From assembly GCA_963972195.1 (NCBI GenBank), contig CAXATH010000002.1:62001-126000 (forward strand): 64,000 nucleotides of DNA. Reading direction: 5' to 3'. This stretch comes from Litorimonas sp963972195. Its GTDB lineage: Bacteria > Pseudomonadota > Alphaproteobacteria > Caulobacterales > Maricaulaceae. Below are positions 26,298 through 33,518 of this stretch, in pieces. The notes under the pieces were generated by a model, which saw only the letters and a list, made by a program, of their open reading frames with translations, ran no database searches and had not been told where the DNA came from. Within the stretch, counting starts at the first letter, position 1; the number at the start of each line of letters is the position of its first letter. A program made the translations under genes and the position numbers.

Positions 26298-27233
26298 ATG
26301 ATGAAATTTATGACTTCCGGCATGCTCAGCCTCACGCTTGCGCTTGGCCTTTCGACAGTTGCGAGTGCACATAATCATGCCCAGGATAAAAATCAGGAAG
26401 ACATGACTGAAACCCTGACAGCTCCTGATATCTCATCAGAAATGATCGCCGAAAACTTTCATATCCTGAAGGGACCAGGCGGGAATGTTGGCGTGAGTGT
26501 CGGAGAGGACGGCATCTATATCATTGATGACAAATTTTCGCGCTTCGCAGATCAAATCCTGTTCCGAATTGGGGAAATTACGGATGAACCGGTTCGGTTT
26601 GTTCTGAACACGCACCTTCACGGCGACCACACCGGGGCAAATGCGGAAATGAAGGAAACCGGTGCGACAATTCTCGCCCATGACAATGTTCGCGCGCGCA
26701 TGGTGTCCAATTTCGAAAAAAATACGGCCGAGACAGAACGCCCCGCGCCGGGCGAAGAGGTCTGGCCAACCCTGACATTCTCAGACACAGCAACGCTTCA
26801 TTTTAACGGACAGACCGCCACAGCGCATCACGTCCCTCATGCCCATACTGACGGCGACAGCATGGTCACCTTTATGCCGGCCAACATCATCCATATGGGG
26901 GATAACTATTTCAATGGTCTGTTTCCTTTCGTTGACATTGATTCAGGCGGAAATCTGGAAGGCATGATTGCCGCGCAGGATAAAGTCCTGGCAATGGTGG
27001 ATGAGAATACAAAAATCATTCCCGGTCATGGCCCAATGGCGACAAAATCCGATTTACAGAAAACCCGTGACATTCTGGTGGATATTTTAAGTCAGGTAAG
27101 AGCCGTTAAAAACAGCGGAATGTCCATGGATGAGGCGGTGGAAACTGTAACCTTGGACGAGTACAAGGAATTGTCTTCCTTTATCGACCAAAAGAACATG
27201 GTGCGCCAAGCCTATCGTTCATTGAAGAAATAG
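26298..27233 (+). CDS. Secreted metallo-beta-lactamase-fold hydrolase
   Basis: A periplasmic hydrolase with a two-metal MBL site; the substrate is unknown. The 311-residue precursor has a signal peptide (MKFMTSGMLSLTLALGLSTV ending ASA-H). Metal motifs are FVLNTHLHGDHTGANAEM (HxHxDH), ATAHHVPHAHTDGDS, IHMGDNYF (bridging Asp) and PGHGPM. The arrangement and the C-terminal helix resemble the quinoprotein-relay/SoxH-like and subclass B3-adjacent secreted MBL proteins, so lactamase activity should not be assumed. It lies between the hydroxyacid dehydrogenase and the class IV aminotransferase with short gaps (11 and 9 bases). Confidence 0.88.
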   Translation: MMKFMTSGMLSLTLALGLSTVASAHNHAQDKNQEDMTETLTAPDISSEMIAENFHILKGPGGNVGVSVGEDGIYIIDDKFSRFADQILFRIGEITDEPVRFVLNTHLHGDHTGANAEMKETGATILAHDNVRARMVSNFEKNTAETERPAPGEEVWPTLTFSDTATLHFNGQTATAHHVPHAHTDGDSMVTFMPANIIHMGDNYFNGLFPFVDIDSGGNLEGMIAAQDKVLAMVDENTKIIPGHGPMATKSDLQKTRDILVDILSQVRAVKNSGMSMDEAVETVTLDEYKELSSFIDQKNMVRQAYRSLKK

Positions 27234-27242
27234 AGTTGAAAA

Positions 27243-28160
27243 ATGTCTTACGGGTCTCACGCTTATATTTCCGACCCTCGAAATGAGACGGTGTTTTTCA
27301 ATGTAAATGGCAATCTCGTTCGTAGGTCCGAAGCCGTCGTCAATGTATTCGATTCGGGCTTTATGCTTGGAGATGGAATTTGGGAGGGCCTGCGTGTTCA
27401 TAATGGGCACGTTGCGTTTTTAAATGACCATCTTGATCGACTCTGGGAAGGCGCAGCAGCGCTTGATATTGATATCGGCCTGACCCAAGAAGCACTGACC
27501 GGCAGGATTTACGACACATTAGAAAAAAACGACATGCAGGAAGATGTTCATATCCGCCTCATGTTGACTCGTGGTTTGCGTAGCACGCCTTATCAAGACC
27601 CGCGTGTCGTTATCAGCGAACCGACAATTGTTATTGCCCCGGAGTTTAAAAAACCTGACCCGAAGACAGCCGAGAATTCACTTTCTCTTTATACGGTCTC
27701 GGTCAGGCGTGGCCGGGCGGATGTTCAAGACCCGGCCCTCAATTCTCACTCTAAAATTAACTGCATTACGGCCTGTATCCAGGCCATTAAAGCCGGAGCG
27801 GATGAAGGCCTGATGCTTGATCCGCAAGGATTTGTTTCGACGTGCAATTCAACCCACTTCTTTATTGTGCGCAAAGACGAAGTCTGGACATCCAGCGGCG
27901 ATTATTGTCTAGGCGGTATCACACGCGGCAAGATAATTGATATTTGCCGCGACCAAGGCATTCCCGTCTTTCAAAAAAACTTTTCTTTGACGAAATGCTA
28001 TAGCGCCGACGAAGCCTTTACAACGGGCACATTTGCCGGCCTGGCGCCAGTGGGGTCGATCGATGGCCGTCAGATCGGGTCAGGAAAAAGAGGCCCGATG
28101 GTTGAAAAACTTCAAAAGTTATATCTTGAGTTAATTCACAAGGACACGGCAAAAGCATGA
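27243..28160 (+). CDS. Class IV PLP aminotransferase (branched-chain/D-amino acid type)
   Basis: Transaminase with fold type IV. The 305-residue protein shows VFDSGFMLGDGIWEGLRVHNG (family opening; quoted as its two parts VFDSGFMLGDG and IWEGLRVHNG), the catalytic Lys in LNSHSKINCITACIQAI, and the closing PLP motif CNSTHFFIV with CLGGITRGKII. Branched-chain aminotransferase, D-amino acid aminotransferase and aminodeoxychorismate lyase share this fold; the size and GLRVHNG loop favour a branched-chain or D-amino acid enzyme. It overlaps the following sulfotransferase-like gene by 4 bases, so the two products probably act in one process. Confidence 0.88.
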   Translation: MSYGSHAYISDPRNETVFFNVNGNLVRRSEAVVNVFDSGFMLGDGIWEGLRVHNGHVAFLNDHLDRLWEGAAALDIDIGLTQEALTGRIYDTLEKNDMQEDVHIRLMLTRGLRSTPYQDPRVVISEPTIVIAPEFKKPDPKTAENSLSLYTVSVRRGRADVQDPALNSHSKINCITACIQAIKAGADEGLMLDPQGFVSTCNSTHFFIVRKDEVWTSSGDYCLGGITRGKIIDICRDQGIPVFQKNFSLTKCYSADEAFTTGTFAGLAPVGSIDGRQIGSGKRGPMVEKLQKLYLELIHKDTAKA

Positions 28161-28882
28161 GCCAACTAATTGCGATGTGGTCTGGCCCGCGCAATCTCTC
28201 GACGGCCATGATGAGAAGTTTCGGGGCGAGGGCAGATTGTGCCGTTATGGACGAGCCGTTCTTTGCTCCGTATCTGTTGGAATCCGGAAAGGACCATCCC
28301 GGTCGTGCAGAGACTTTAAAGCGTCACGAAACAGATCCGATAAAGGTAGCTAAGTTCTGTCAGTTTCCTGAAACAGATAAACCTTATTGTTTTCAAAAGC
28401 ACATGCCACACCATATGCTAGCTGGCTTTCCTATGGGATGGGCTGAGAAAGCGAAGCACTTCTTTCTAATTCGCGAACCAGAGCGCGTTATTGCTTCCTA
28501 TGCGAGAGGCCGAAGCGCATTTGATCTGGAAGACCTTGGTTTTAGGGCGCAAAGAAGTCTATTTGACGGACTTACGAAACTTACGGGACATATTCCGCCA
28601 GTTATTGCGAGCTTGGATATCCTTAAAGCTCCGAAAAAAGCCCTCTATTCGCTATGTGGGGTTCTAGAGATTCCGTTTGATGACGCCATGCTGCAATGGG
28701 AAAGCGGCGGGCGGGCGGAAGATGGAGCTTGGGCGCCCTATTGGTATAATTCCGTCCGAAACTCGACGACGTTTACACTTCCAAATTTGAAACCTGTTGA
28801 GCTAGGGCTGGAATATAAGCAACTAAATGCGGCGTGTCAGGTGGATTTTGATTATTTAAGCCAGTATAAATTGGCATTCTAA
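28157..28882 (+). CDS. Sulfotransferase-like P-loop protein
   Basis: A 241-residue cytoplasmic protein of the PAPS-dependent sulfotransferase fold. The 5'-phosphosulfate loop is MWSGPRNLSTAMMRSFGA at about 8-24 and the 3'-phosphate region is LIREPERVIASYARG at about 106-119. It lacks a signal peptide and membrane helices, so it should act on a small soluble molecule. Members of this subgroup are often found translationally coupled with a class IV aminotransferase, as here (4-base overlap), but I know of no proven substrate. No PAPS synthesis genes are in the window. Confidence 0.8.
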   Translation: MSQLIAMWSGPRNLSTAMMRSFGARADCAVMDEPFFAPYLLESGKDHPGRAETLKRHETDPIKVAKFCQFPETDKPYCFQKHMPHHMLAGFPMGWAEKAKHFFLIREPERVIASYARGRSAFDLEDLGFRAQRSLFDGLTKLTGHIPPVIASLDILKAPKKALYSLCGVLEIPFDDAMLQWESGGRAEDGAWAPYWYNSVRNSTTFTLPNLKPVELGLEYKQLNAACQVDFDYLSQYKLAF

Positions 28883-28977
28883 AGCGGATGTAAAATTGCG
28901 GGCTCCCTCGCCTGACACTTGCAAAGCGTGGAAAGTGTTAACAAAGTGTGAAAACAATCTCCTGTCAGGAGTTTTGT

Positions 28978-29397
28978 ATGAAAAGCACAATTTTGATTCT
29001 CGCCGCATCCGCCTTGCTCTTTCCAGTGCAGGCCATGGCTGCTTGCGGCACGGTTAGCGGGCCTTACTCGGTCAGTTGCGAGCAGGGCGTTCAGGTTTAT
29101 CGCCATAACACCAAATCTGTAATGCCGCGCACGAGCCGGTCTGACTTCCATCAACGCGAGGCGTTAGAAGCCTCTCGCCAGCAGGCCCTGATTAACACGC
29201 AGCTGGCGTCCCAACGGGTCAATATCGAAGAACGCGAGCAATTAGCTCTTGAACGTGACCTTATTAGACGTCGCAGCCGCACTTTGGTTGGAACTCGTTT
29301 TTCAGCTTATAGAGGCTATGGATTTAATCGTTTCGGATATGGTTACGACCGCACGAAATTGCGGACGCAGGCAAAGCGTCGTTACGTCAGAGACTAA
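28978..29397 (+). CDS. Small exported basic protein, unknown
   Basis: A 139-residue precursor with a signal peptide (MKSTILILAASALLFPVQAM ending AMA-A). The mature part has two Cys close to the start (ACGTVSGPYSVSC), a long Gln/Arg/Glu-rich helix (about 55-95) and an Arg/Tyr/Gly-rich end (FSAYRGYGFNRFGYGYDRT). I do not recognise it. The ATG at 28978 has AGGAG 6 bases upstream; an in-frame GTG 30 bases earlier is less likely. The basic Tyr/Gly tail suggests envelope or polymer binding, but that is a guess. Confidence 0.75.
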   Translation: MKSTILILAASALLFPVQAMAACGTVSGPYSVSCEQGVQVYRHNTKSVMPRTSRSDFHQREALEASRQQALINTQLASQRVNIEEREQLALERDLIRRRSRTLVGTRFSAYRGYGFNRFGYGYDRTKLRTQAKRRYVRD

Positions 29398-29412
29398 TCC
29401 TGCCTGTAAACT

Positions 29413-30159
29413 TTAGGGGGCAGTGTTACAGGCAGAACAGGCCGGATCCTTGCGGAGGGCGAGGGTCCGGCTTTCGCCTTTTAAACCATCAAATAAATAA
29501 AGGCGTCCAGACAAAGACTGTCCCGACTGCGTTATGAATTTAATGGCCTCCAAGGCCATTTGGGACCCAATAATTCCGGCGAGGGCCCCAACGATACCAA
29601 CTTGAGCGCAGGTCTCTGCATCAGGCGGAATGTCCGGGACTAGGCAACGATAACAGGGCGCGTTGGGGGCGGCATTAAACAGGCTAATCTGCCCGTTGAA
29701 ACGGCCTAGCGCGCCCGAGATAAGGGGAATTTTCAAGGCGAGGCTGGCCTCATTTACGGCGTAACGTGTTTCGAAGTCATCAACGCCGTCCAGAATAAGG
29801 TCGTGACCTTGAAGAAGGTCTGCAGCATTTTTTGTTGTCAGTTTTTGACATTTTGGCCGAAGGGAAACGTTTTGATTGAGTCCTGAAAGCCTGTTGGCCA
29901 GACTGCCAACTTTAGAGCTTTGAATATCGCTTTCTGAAAATTGGATCTGTCTCTGCAAATTAGACAAATCGACTTCATCATCATCTATAAGCGAAATATG
30001 GCCTGCGCCTGCCGCAGCCAAATAAAGCGCAGCGGGGCCCCCGAGACCGCCTGCGCCCACAATGGCGACTTTGGCGTCCAGCAGAGCGGCCTGACCCGGC
30101 CCTCCGATCTCTTTCAAAACCAGATGGCGGGCGTAACGCTCAATTTGGTCGGGCTGCAT
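29413..30159 (-). CDS. moeB: MoeB/ThiF-family adenylyltransferase
   Basis: Activates the C-terminal glycine of a ubiquitin-like sulfur carrier (MoaD or ThiS) by adenylation. It has 248 residues with the E1-like layout: YARHLVLKEIGGPGQAALL, the ATP loop VGAGGLGGPAALYLAAAG, the Arg finger region NLQRQIQF, DGVDDFETRYAVNEAS, and a zinc site with PCYRCLVPD and CSACN. There is no fused rhodanese domain. It starts 5 bases after the cysK stop on the same strand, so the two form an operon. No moaD, thiS or cysO gene is visible in the window. MoeB against ThiF cannot be settled by eye. Confidence 0.87.
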   Translation of the reverse strand: MQPDQIERYARHLVLKEIGGPGQAALLDAKVAIVGAGGLGGPAALYLAAAGAGHISLIDDDEVDLSNLQRQIQFSESDIQSSKVGSLANRLSGLNQNVSLRPKCQKLTTKNAADLLQGHDLILDGVDDFETRYAVNEASLALKIPLISGALGRFNGQISLFNAAPNAPCYRCLVPDIPPDAETCAQVGIVGALAGIIGSQMALEAIKFITQSGQSLSGRLYLFDGLKGESRTLALRKDPACSACNTAP

Positions 30160-30164
30160 TGTGG

Positions 30165-31145
30165 CTAAGGCGCGTTGGATTTCTTGCCTTCGGGGGCGGG
30201 AACGTCATCGTCGAATAGAGGCGTAGATAAATAGCGCTCGGCAAAACTTGGAATAATTGTCACGATACGCTTGCCTCTCATCTCCGGCCGCGCCCCGACT
30301 TTCAGTGCTGCGGCTATGGCTGCGCCGGACGAAATGCCGACTGGAACGCCGTCCTCTGCGGCGACATGTTTTGCTGTCCCGAAGGCTGTCTCATTTTCGA
30401 TCAGTACGACATCATCAATCAGGCTTTTATCCAATACGTCTGGAACAAAGCCGGCGCCAATCCCTTGAATTTTGTGCGGCCCTTTTTCGCCCTTGGAGAG
30501 GACAGGCGATCCCGTTGGTTCAATGGCAATAATTTGGCAATCAGGGTTTTTCTCTTTCAAATAGCGGCCTGCGCCTGTGAGCGTGCCGCCTGTGCCGACA
30601 CCGGCGATGAGAACGTCAACCTTACCATCACAATCCGTCCAGATTTCCGGGCCTGTCGTGGCGTAATGAATGGCCGGATTGGCGGGATTGGTAAATTGTC
30701 CAGCCTGGACTGCGCCGGGTGTGTTCTTGACCAGTTCCTCCGCTTTTTCAATCGCGCCGGGGATACCGCCCGCGGCGTCGGTCAGGACGAGCTCGGCGCC
30801 GAGCAGTTTCATCATCTTGCGGCGCTCAATCGACATACTTTCGGGCATGACAAGAATGGCTTTATAGCCTTTGGCAGCCGCGGCAAAGGCAATGGCGATA
30901 CCAGTGTTGCCGGAGGTGGGTTCAATAATTGTCCCGCCGGGTTTTAGCTTGCCGGATTTTTCCAAGTCTTCAATCATGGCAATACCAATCCGGTCTTTGA
31001 CAGACGCAATCGGATTGAAAAACTCAAGTTTGAAAACCAGATCGGCCGGCACGCCTTCGGTGATGCGCGGCAGACGGACGAGCGGCGTTCCGCCCATCGT
31101 TTCCAGAATGTTGTCGTAAATTTTTCCACGGGCGGCTGAAGGCAT
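30165..31145 (-). CDS. cysK: Cysteine synthase A (O-acetylserine sulfhydrylase)
   Basis: Makes cysteine from O-acetylserine and sulfide with PLP. From the ATG at 31145, which has AGGAG upstream, the protein has 326 residues, normal for CysK; the open frame extends 66 codons further back but that part has no family similarity. Motifs: MGGTPLVRLPRI, the PLP lysine in NPIASVKDRIG, EPTSGNTGIAIAF, GVGTGGTLTGAGRYLKE, and VGISSGAAIAAAL. The C-terminal extension (DDDVPAPEGKKSNAP) is slightly longer than usual. It is upstream of the MoeB/ThiF-like gene and divergent from the IscU-like gene. Confidence 0.95.
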   Translation of the reverse strand: MPSAARGKIYDNILETMGGTPLVRLPRITEGVPADLVFKLEFFNPIASVKDRIGIAMIEDLEKSGKLKPGGTIIEPTSGNTGIAIAFAAAAKGYKAILVMPESMSIERRKMMKLLGAELVLTDAAGGIPGAIEKAEELVKNTPGAVQAGQFTNPANPAIHYATTGPEIWTDCDGKVDVLIAGVGTGGTLTGAGRYLKEKNPDCQIIAIEPTGSPVLSKGEKGPHKIQGIGAGFVPDVLDKSLIDDVVLIENETAFGTAKHVAAEDGVPVGISSGAAIAAALKVGARPEMRGKRIVTIIPSFAERYLSTPLFDDDVPAPEGKKSNAP

Positions 31146-31246
31146 AAGAGTTTCTCCTGCTTGAATTGTATTAACTATATGGGAAAGCTGCCGCAAAGTG
31201 AAAGGTATATGGATAAATTGAAAGACCTGCCTATATAGGGGACGTG

Positions 31247-31669
31247 ATGGATGACCTCTATAACAGTGATATTCTGACTTTGTCTTCGGCTCTTCGAAAC
31301 GAGCGTTTGGAAGAGCCCGATGGCACCTCGCGAAAAGTTTCAAAACTTTGCGGATCCTGGCTGGAAATTGATGTCAATATGGACGGCAAGGAAGTGGGCG
31401 AGGCGGCCTTGCGCGTTCAGGCTTGCGCTCTAGGACAAGCCAGTGCGGCAATTCTGAAAGAGCAAATTGTGGGCGCAACCTTGCCAGAATTGATAGAGGC
31501 GCGGGACGCTTTGAAAGCCGTCTTGAAGTCGGGCGGCAATCCCCCCAAAGGCCGCTTTGCCCGGCTCGAATTGCTCAAAGGCGTTTCGGCTTACCCGGCC
31601 CGACATACGTCCACGCTTTTAGCCTTTGAAGCGGCGGCCGAGGCCGTGAAAGTGGCACTCGATAAATAG
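31247..31669 (+). CDS. NifU/IscU-like iron-sulfur scaffold family protein, cysteine-poor
   Basis: A 140-residue protein of the IscU-type fold. It has the family opening LYNSDILTLSSAL, EEPDGTSRKVSKLCGS with the first ligand Cys (C35 from this ATG) and VQACALGQASAAI with the second (C60). The third cysteine expected near the C-terminal helix is absent: the segment reads YPARHTSTLLAF. It may therefore be a specialised carrier or not a scaffold. The ATG at 31247 follows GGGGA; a GTG lies one codon earlier. It is divergent from cysK, the cell's cysteine source, with 101 bases between. Confidence 0.78.
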   Translation: MDDLYNSDILTLSSALRNERLEEPDGTSRKVSKLCGSWLEIDVNMDGKEVGEAALRVQACALGQASAAILKEQIVGATLPELIEARDALKAVLKSGGNPPKGRFARLELLKGVSAYPARHTSTLLAFEAAAEAVKVALDK

Positions 31670-31683
31670 TCGTCGCATAGGGT

Positions 31684-31702
31684 AGGTTTTATAATTAAAC
31701 CT
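31684..31702. repeat. Inverted repeat between the IscU-like and catalase genes
   Basis: AGGTTT / AAACCT arms around a 7-base AT loop, 15 bases after the IscU-like stop. It could be a weak terminator or an operator for the catalase gene; a second, weaker pair (CCTTA / TAAGG) overlaps its end. Confidence 0.3.
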
Positions 31703-31797
31703 TATCTTTCCTCTAAGGTAAAACTGGATAAAAAGAGGAACAGATTATCAGGTGGCTCGTTGTTCTATCGCTTGACCTCTAGAACGAAAGCCTATCC

Positions 31798-33249
31798 ATG
31801 ACTGATAAAAAAACACCTCCCACCACGACCGATGCAGGCATACCCGTCGCAAGTGATGAACACTCTCTGACGGTTGGCCGCGATGGCCCCATAGTATTGA
31901 ATGATCATTATCTGATCGAGCAGATGGCAAATTTCAACCGGGAACGTATTCCTGAGCGTCAACCCCATGCAAAAGGCAGCGGCGCGTTCGGACATTTCGA
32001 AGTGACCGAAGATGTCAGTCGATACACCCGGGCCGCCGTTTTCCAACCAGGCACTAAGACAGATACATTGATGCGGTTTTCAACTGTGGCCGGCGAGCGC
32101 GGCAGTCCGGACACGTGGCGCGACCCACGCGGTTTCTCAATCAAGTTTTATACCTCGGAAGGTAATTACGATATGGTCGGCAATAATACGCCGGTCTTTT
32201 TCATACGTGACCCTATGAAGTTCCAGCATTTCATTCGCTCGCAAAAACGCCGCGCGGATAATGGTCTTCGCGACCATGACATGCAGTGGGATTTTTGGAG
32301 CTTATCTCCTGAGTCTGCACACCAAGTTACTTGGCTGATGGGGGACCGGGGCATTCCCAAATCCTATCGTCATATGGACGGATTTTCCAGCCACACCTAT
32401 ATGTGGATTAATGCGGACGGCGAAAAGTTCTGGGTAAAATATCATTTTGAAACGGATCAGGGCAATGACTTCCTGACACAGGAAGAGGCCGACAAGCTGG
32501 CGGGTGAGGATAGCGACTATCACCGCCGCGATCTCTTTAACTCTATTGCAAATGGCGATCATCCAAGCTGGACATTGTCCATGCAGATCATGGAGTTTGA
32601 AGACGCCAAGACTTATCGGTTAAATCCCTTCGATCTAACCAAGGTCTGGCCACATGATGATTATCCGTTGATCAAGGTCGGTAAGCTGACGCTTACGCGC
32701 AATCCAACTGACTTCCATACAGAGATTGAGCAGGCTGCTTTCGAGCCGAACAATCTAGTGCCGGGAATTGGACTGAGCCCTGACAAAATGTTGCTCGGAC
32801 GCGGTTTTGCTTATGCTGATGCTCACAGGGCAAGGCTTGGCGTGAATTACAAACAGATTCCGGTTAACAAACCGAAATCACCCGTGCACAGCTACAGCAA
32901 GGACGGCGCCGGCCGGACGGAAAATGTCACCGATCCTGTCTACGCTCCAAATTCCAAAGGCGGTCCGTCGGCTGACCCATCTCTTACCGATGACGCCGGC
33001 TTGTGGCACGCGGATGGAGACATGGTTCGAAAAGCCTATACCCTCCGAAAAGATGACGATGATTGGTCACAGGCCGGAATACTAGTTCGCGATGTGATGG
33101 ATGATGCGGCCCGCGAGCGGCTCGTCAATAATATTGCCGGACACCTCAAAGATGGTGTCACCGATCCTGTCTTGAAGCGCGCGCTCGAATACTGGCACAA
33201 TGTTGACGCCGAATTAGGCGACCGAGTCGCGAAAGCGGTCAAGGACTGA
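31798..33249 (+). CDS. katA: Monofunctional heme catalase, small-subunit type
   Basis: Converts hydrogen peroxide to water and oxygen. The 483-residue length is that of a clade 3 small-subunit catalase. Landmarks: RIPERQPHAKGSGAFGHFEV (its His is catalytic), the catalytic Asn region YDMVGNNTPVFFIRD, and the heme-proximal segment RGFAYADAHRARLGVNY with the Tyr ligand. There is no signal peptide, so it is cytoplasmic. The proximal segment has Ala-Asp where many catalases have Pro-Asp or Ser-Asp. No oxyR lies alongside. It ends with a terminator. Confidence 0.96.
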   Translation: MTDKKTPPTTTDAGIPVASDEHSLTVGRDGPIVLNDHYLIEQMANFNRERIPERQPHAKGSGAFGHFEVTEDVSRYTRAAVFQPGTKTDTLMRFSTVAGERGSPDTWRDPRGFSIKFYTSEGNYDMVGNNTPVFFIRDPMKFQHFIRSQKRRADNGLRDHDMQWDFWSLSPESAHQVTWLMGDRGIPKSYRHMDGFSSHTYMWINADGEKFWVKYHFETDQGNDFLTQEEADKLAGEDSDYHRRDLFNSIANGDHPSWTLSMQIMEFEDAKTYRLNPFDLTKVWPHDDYPLIKVGKLTLTRNPTDFHTEIEQAAFEPNNLVPGIGLSPDKMLLGRGFAYADAHRARLGVNYKQIPVNKPKSPVHSYSKDGAGRTENVTDPVYAPNSKGGPSADPSLTDDAGLWHADGDMVRKAYTLRKDDDDWSQAGILVRDVMDDAARERLVNNIAGHLKDGVTDPVLKRALEYWHNVDAELGDRVAKAVKD

Positions 33250-33268
33250 GATAGACCGTAACACAAGC

Positions 33269-33298
33269 AATGGGCAGGCTCTGTCTGCCCATTTTCAT
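33269..33298 (+). terminator. Intrinsic terminator after catalase
   Basis: Nine-base-pair stem AATGGGCAG / CTGCCCATT with a 7-base loop, followed by TTTTC. Confidence 0.85.
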
Positions 33299-33337
33299 TA
33301 CTCGGTCCTAGTGGCCATCCTACTCTGACCAACCCCC

Positions 33338-33366
33338 TTGCTATTGTTCGGTCACCCGCCTATACG
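33338..33366 (+). promoter_or_regulatory. Candidate housekeeping promoter of rpsA
   Basis: TTGCTA at 33338 and TATACG at 33361 with exactly 17 bases between them, just after the catalase terminator. The leader to the rpsA ATG would be about 145 bases and includes two small hairpins (GCCCGG / CCGGGC at 33452-33468 and CGGGT / ACCCG at 33475-33487). Confidence 0.55.
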
Positions 33367-33518
33367 CCCCTCGATTTCTCCGGCTTTTCCAAAGGCCGAC
33401 AGACATCAGCGCGAAACTGGCGGTTTTCCTCCCTTTCACGTTTTCATTGACGCCCGGATTGGCCGGGCTAGACCGCGGGTGTTACCCGTAGGCAGGACCT
33501 TATTTTGGAGTTCCACTC

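Noticed and set aside
26298..27233. Metallo-beta-lactamase as an antibiotic-resistance gene
   Set aside because: The fold is shared by many hydrolases; no residues specific to true lactamases were identified.
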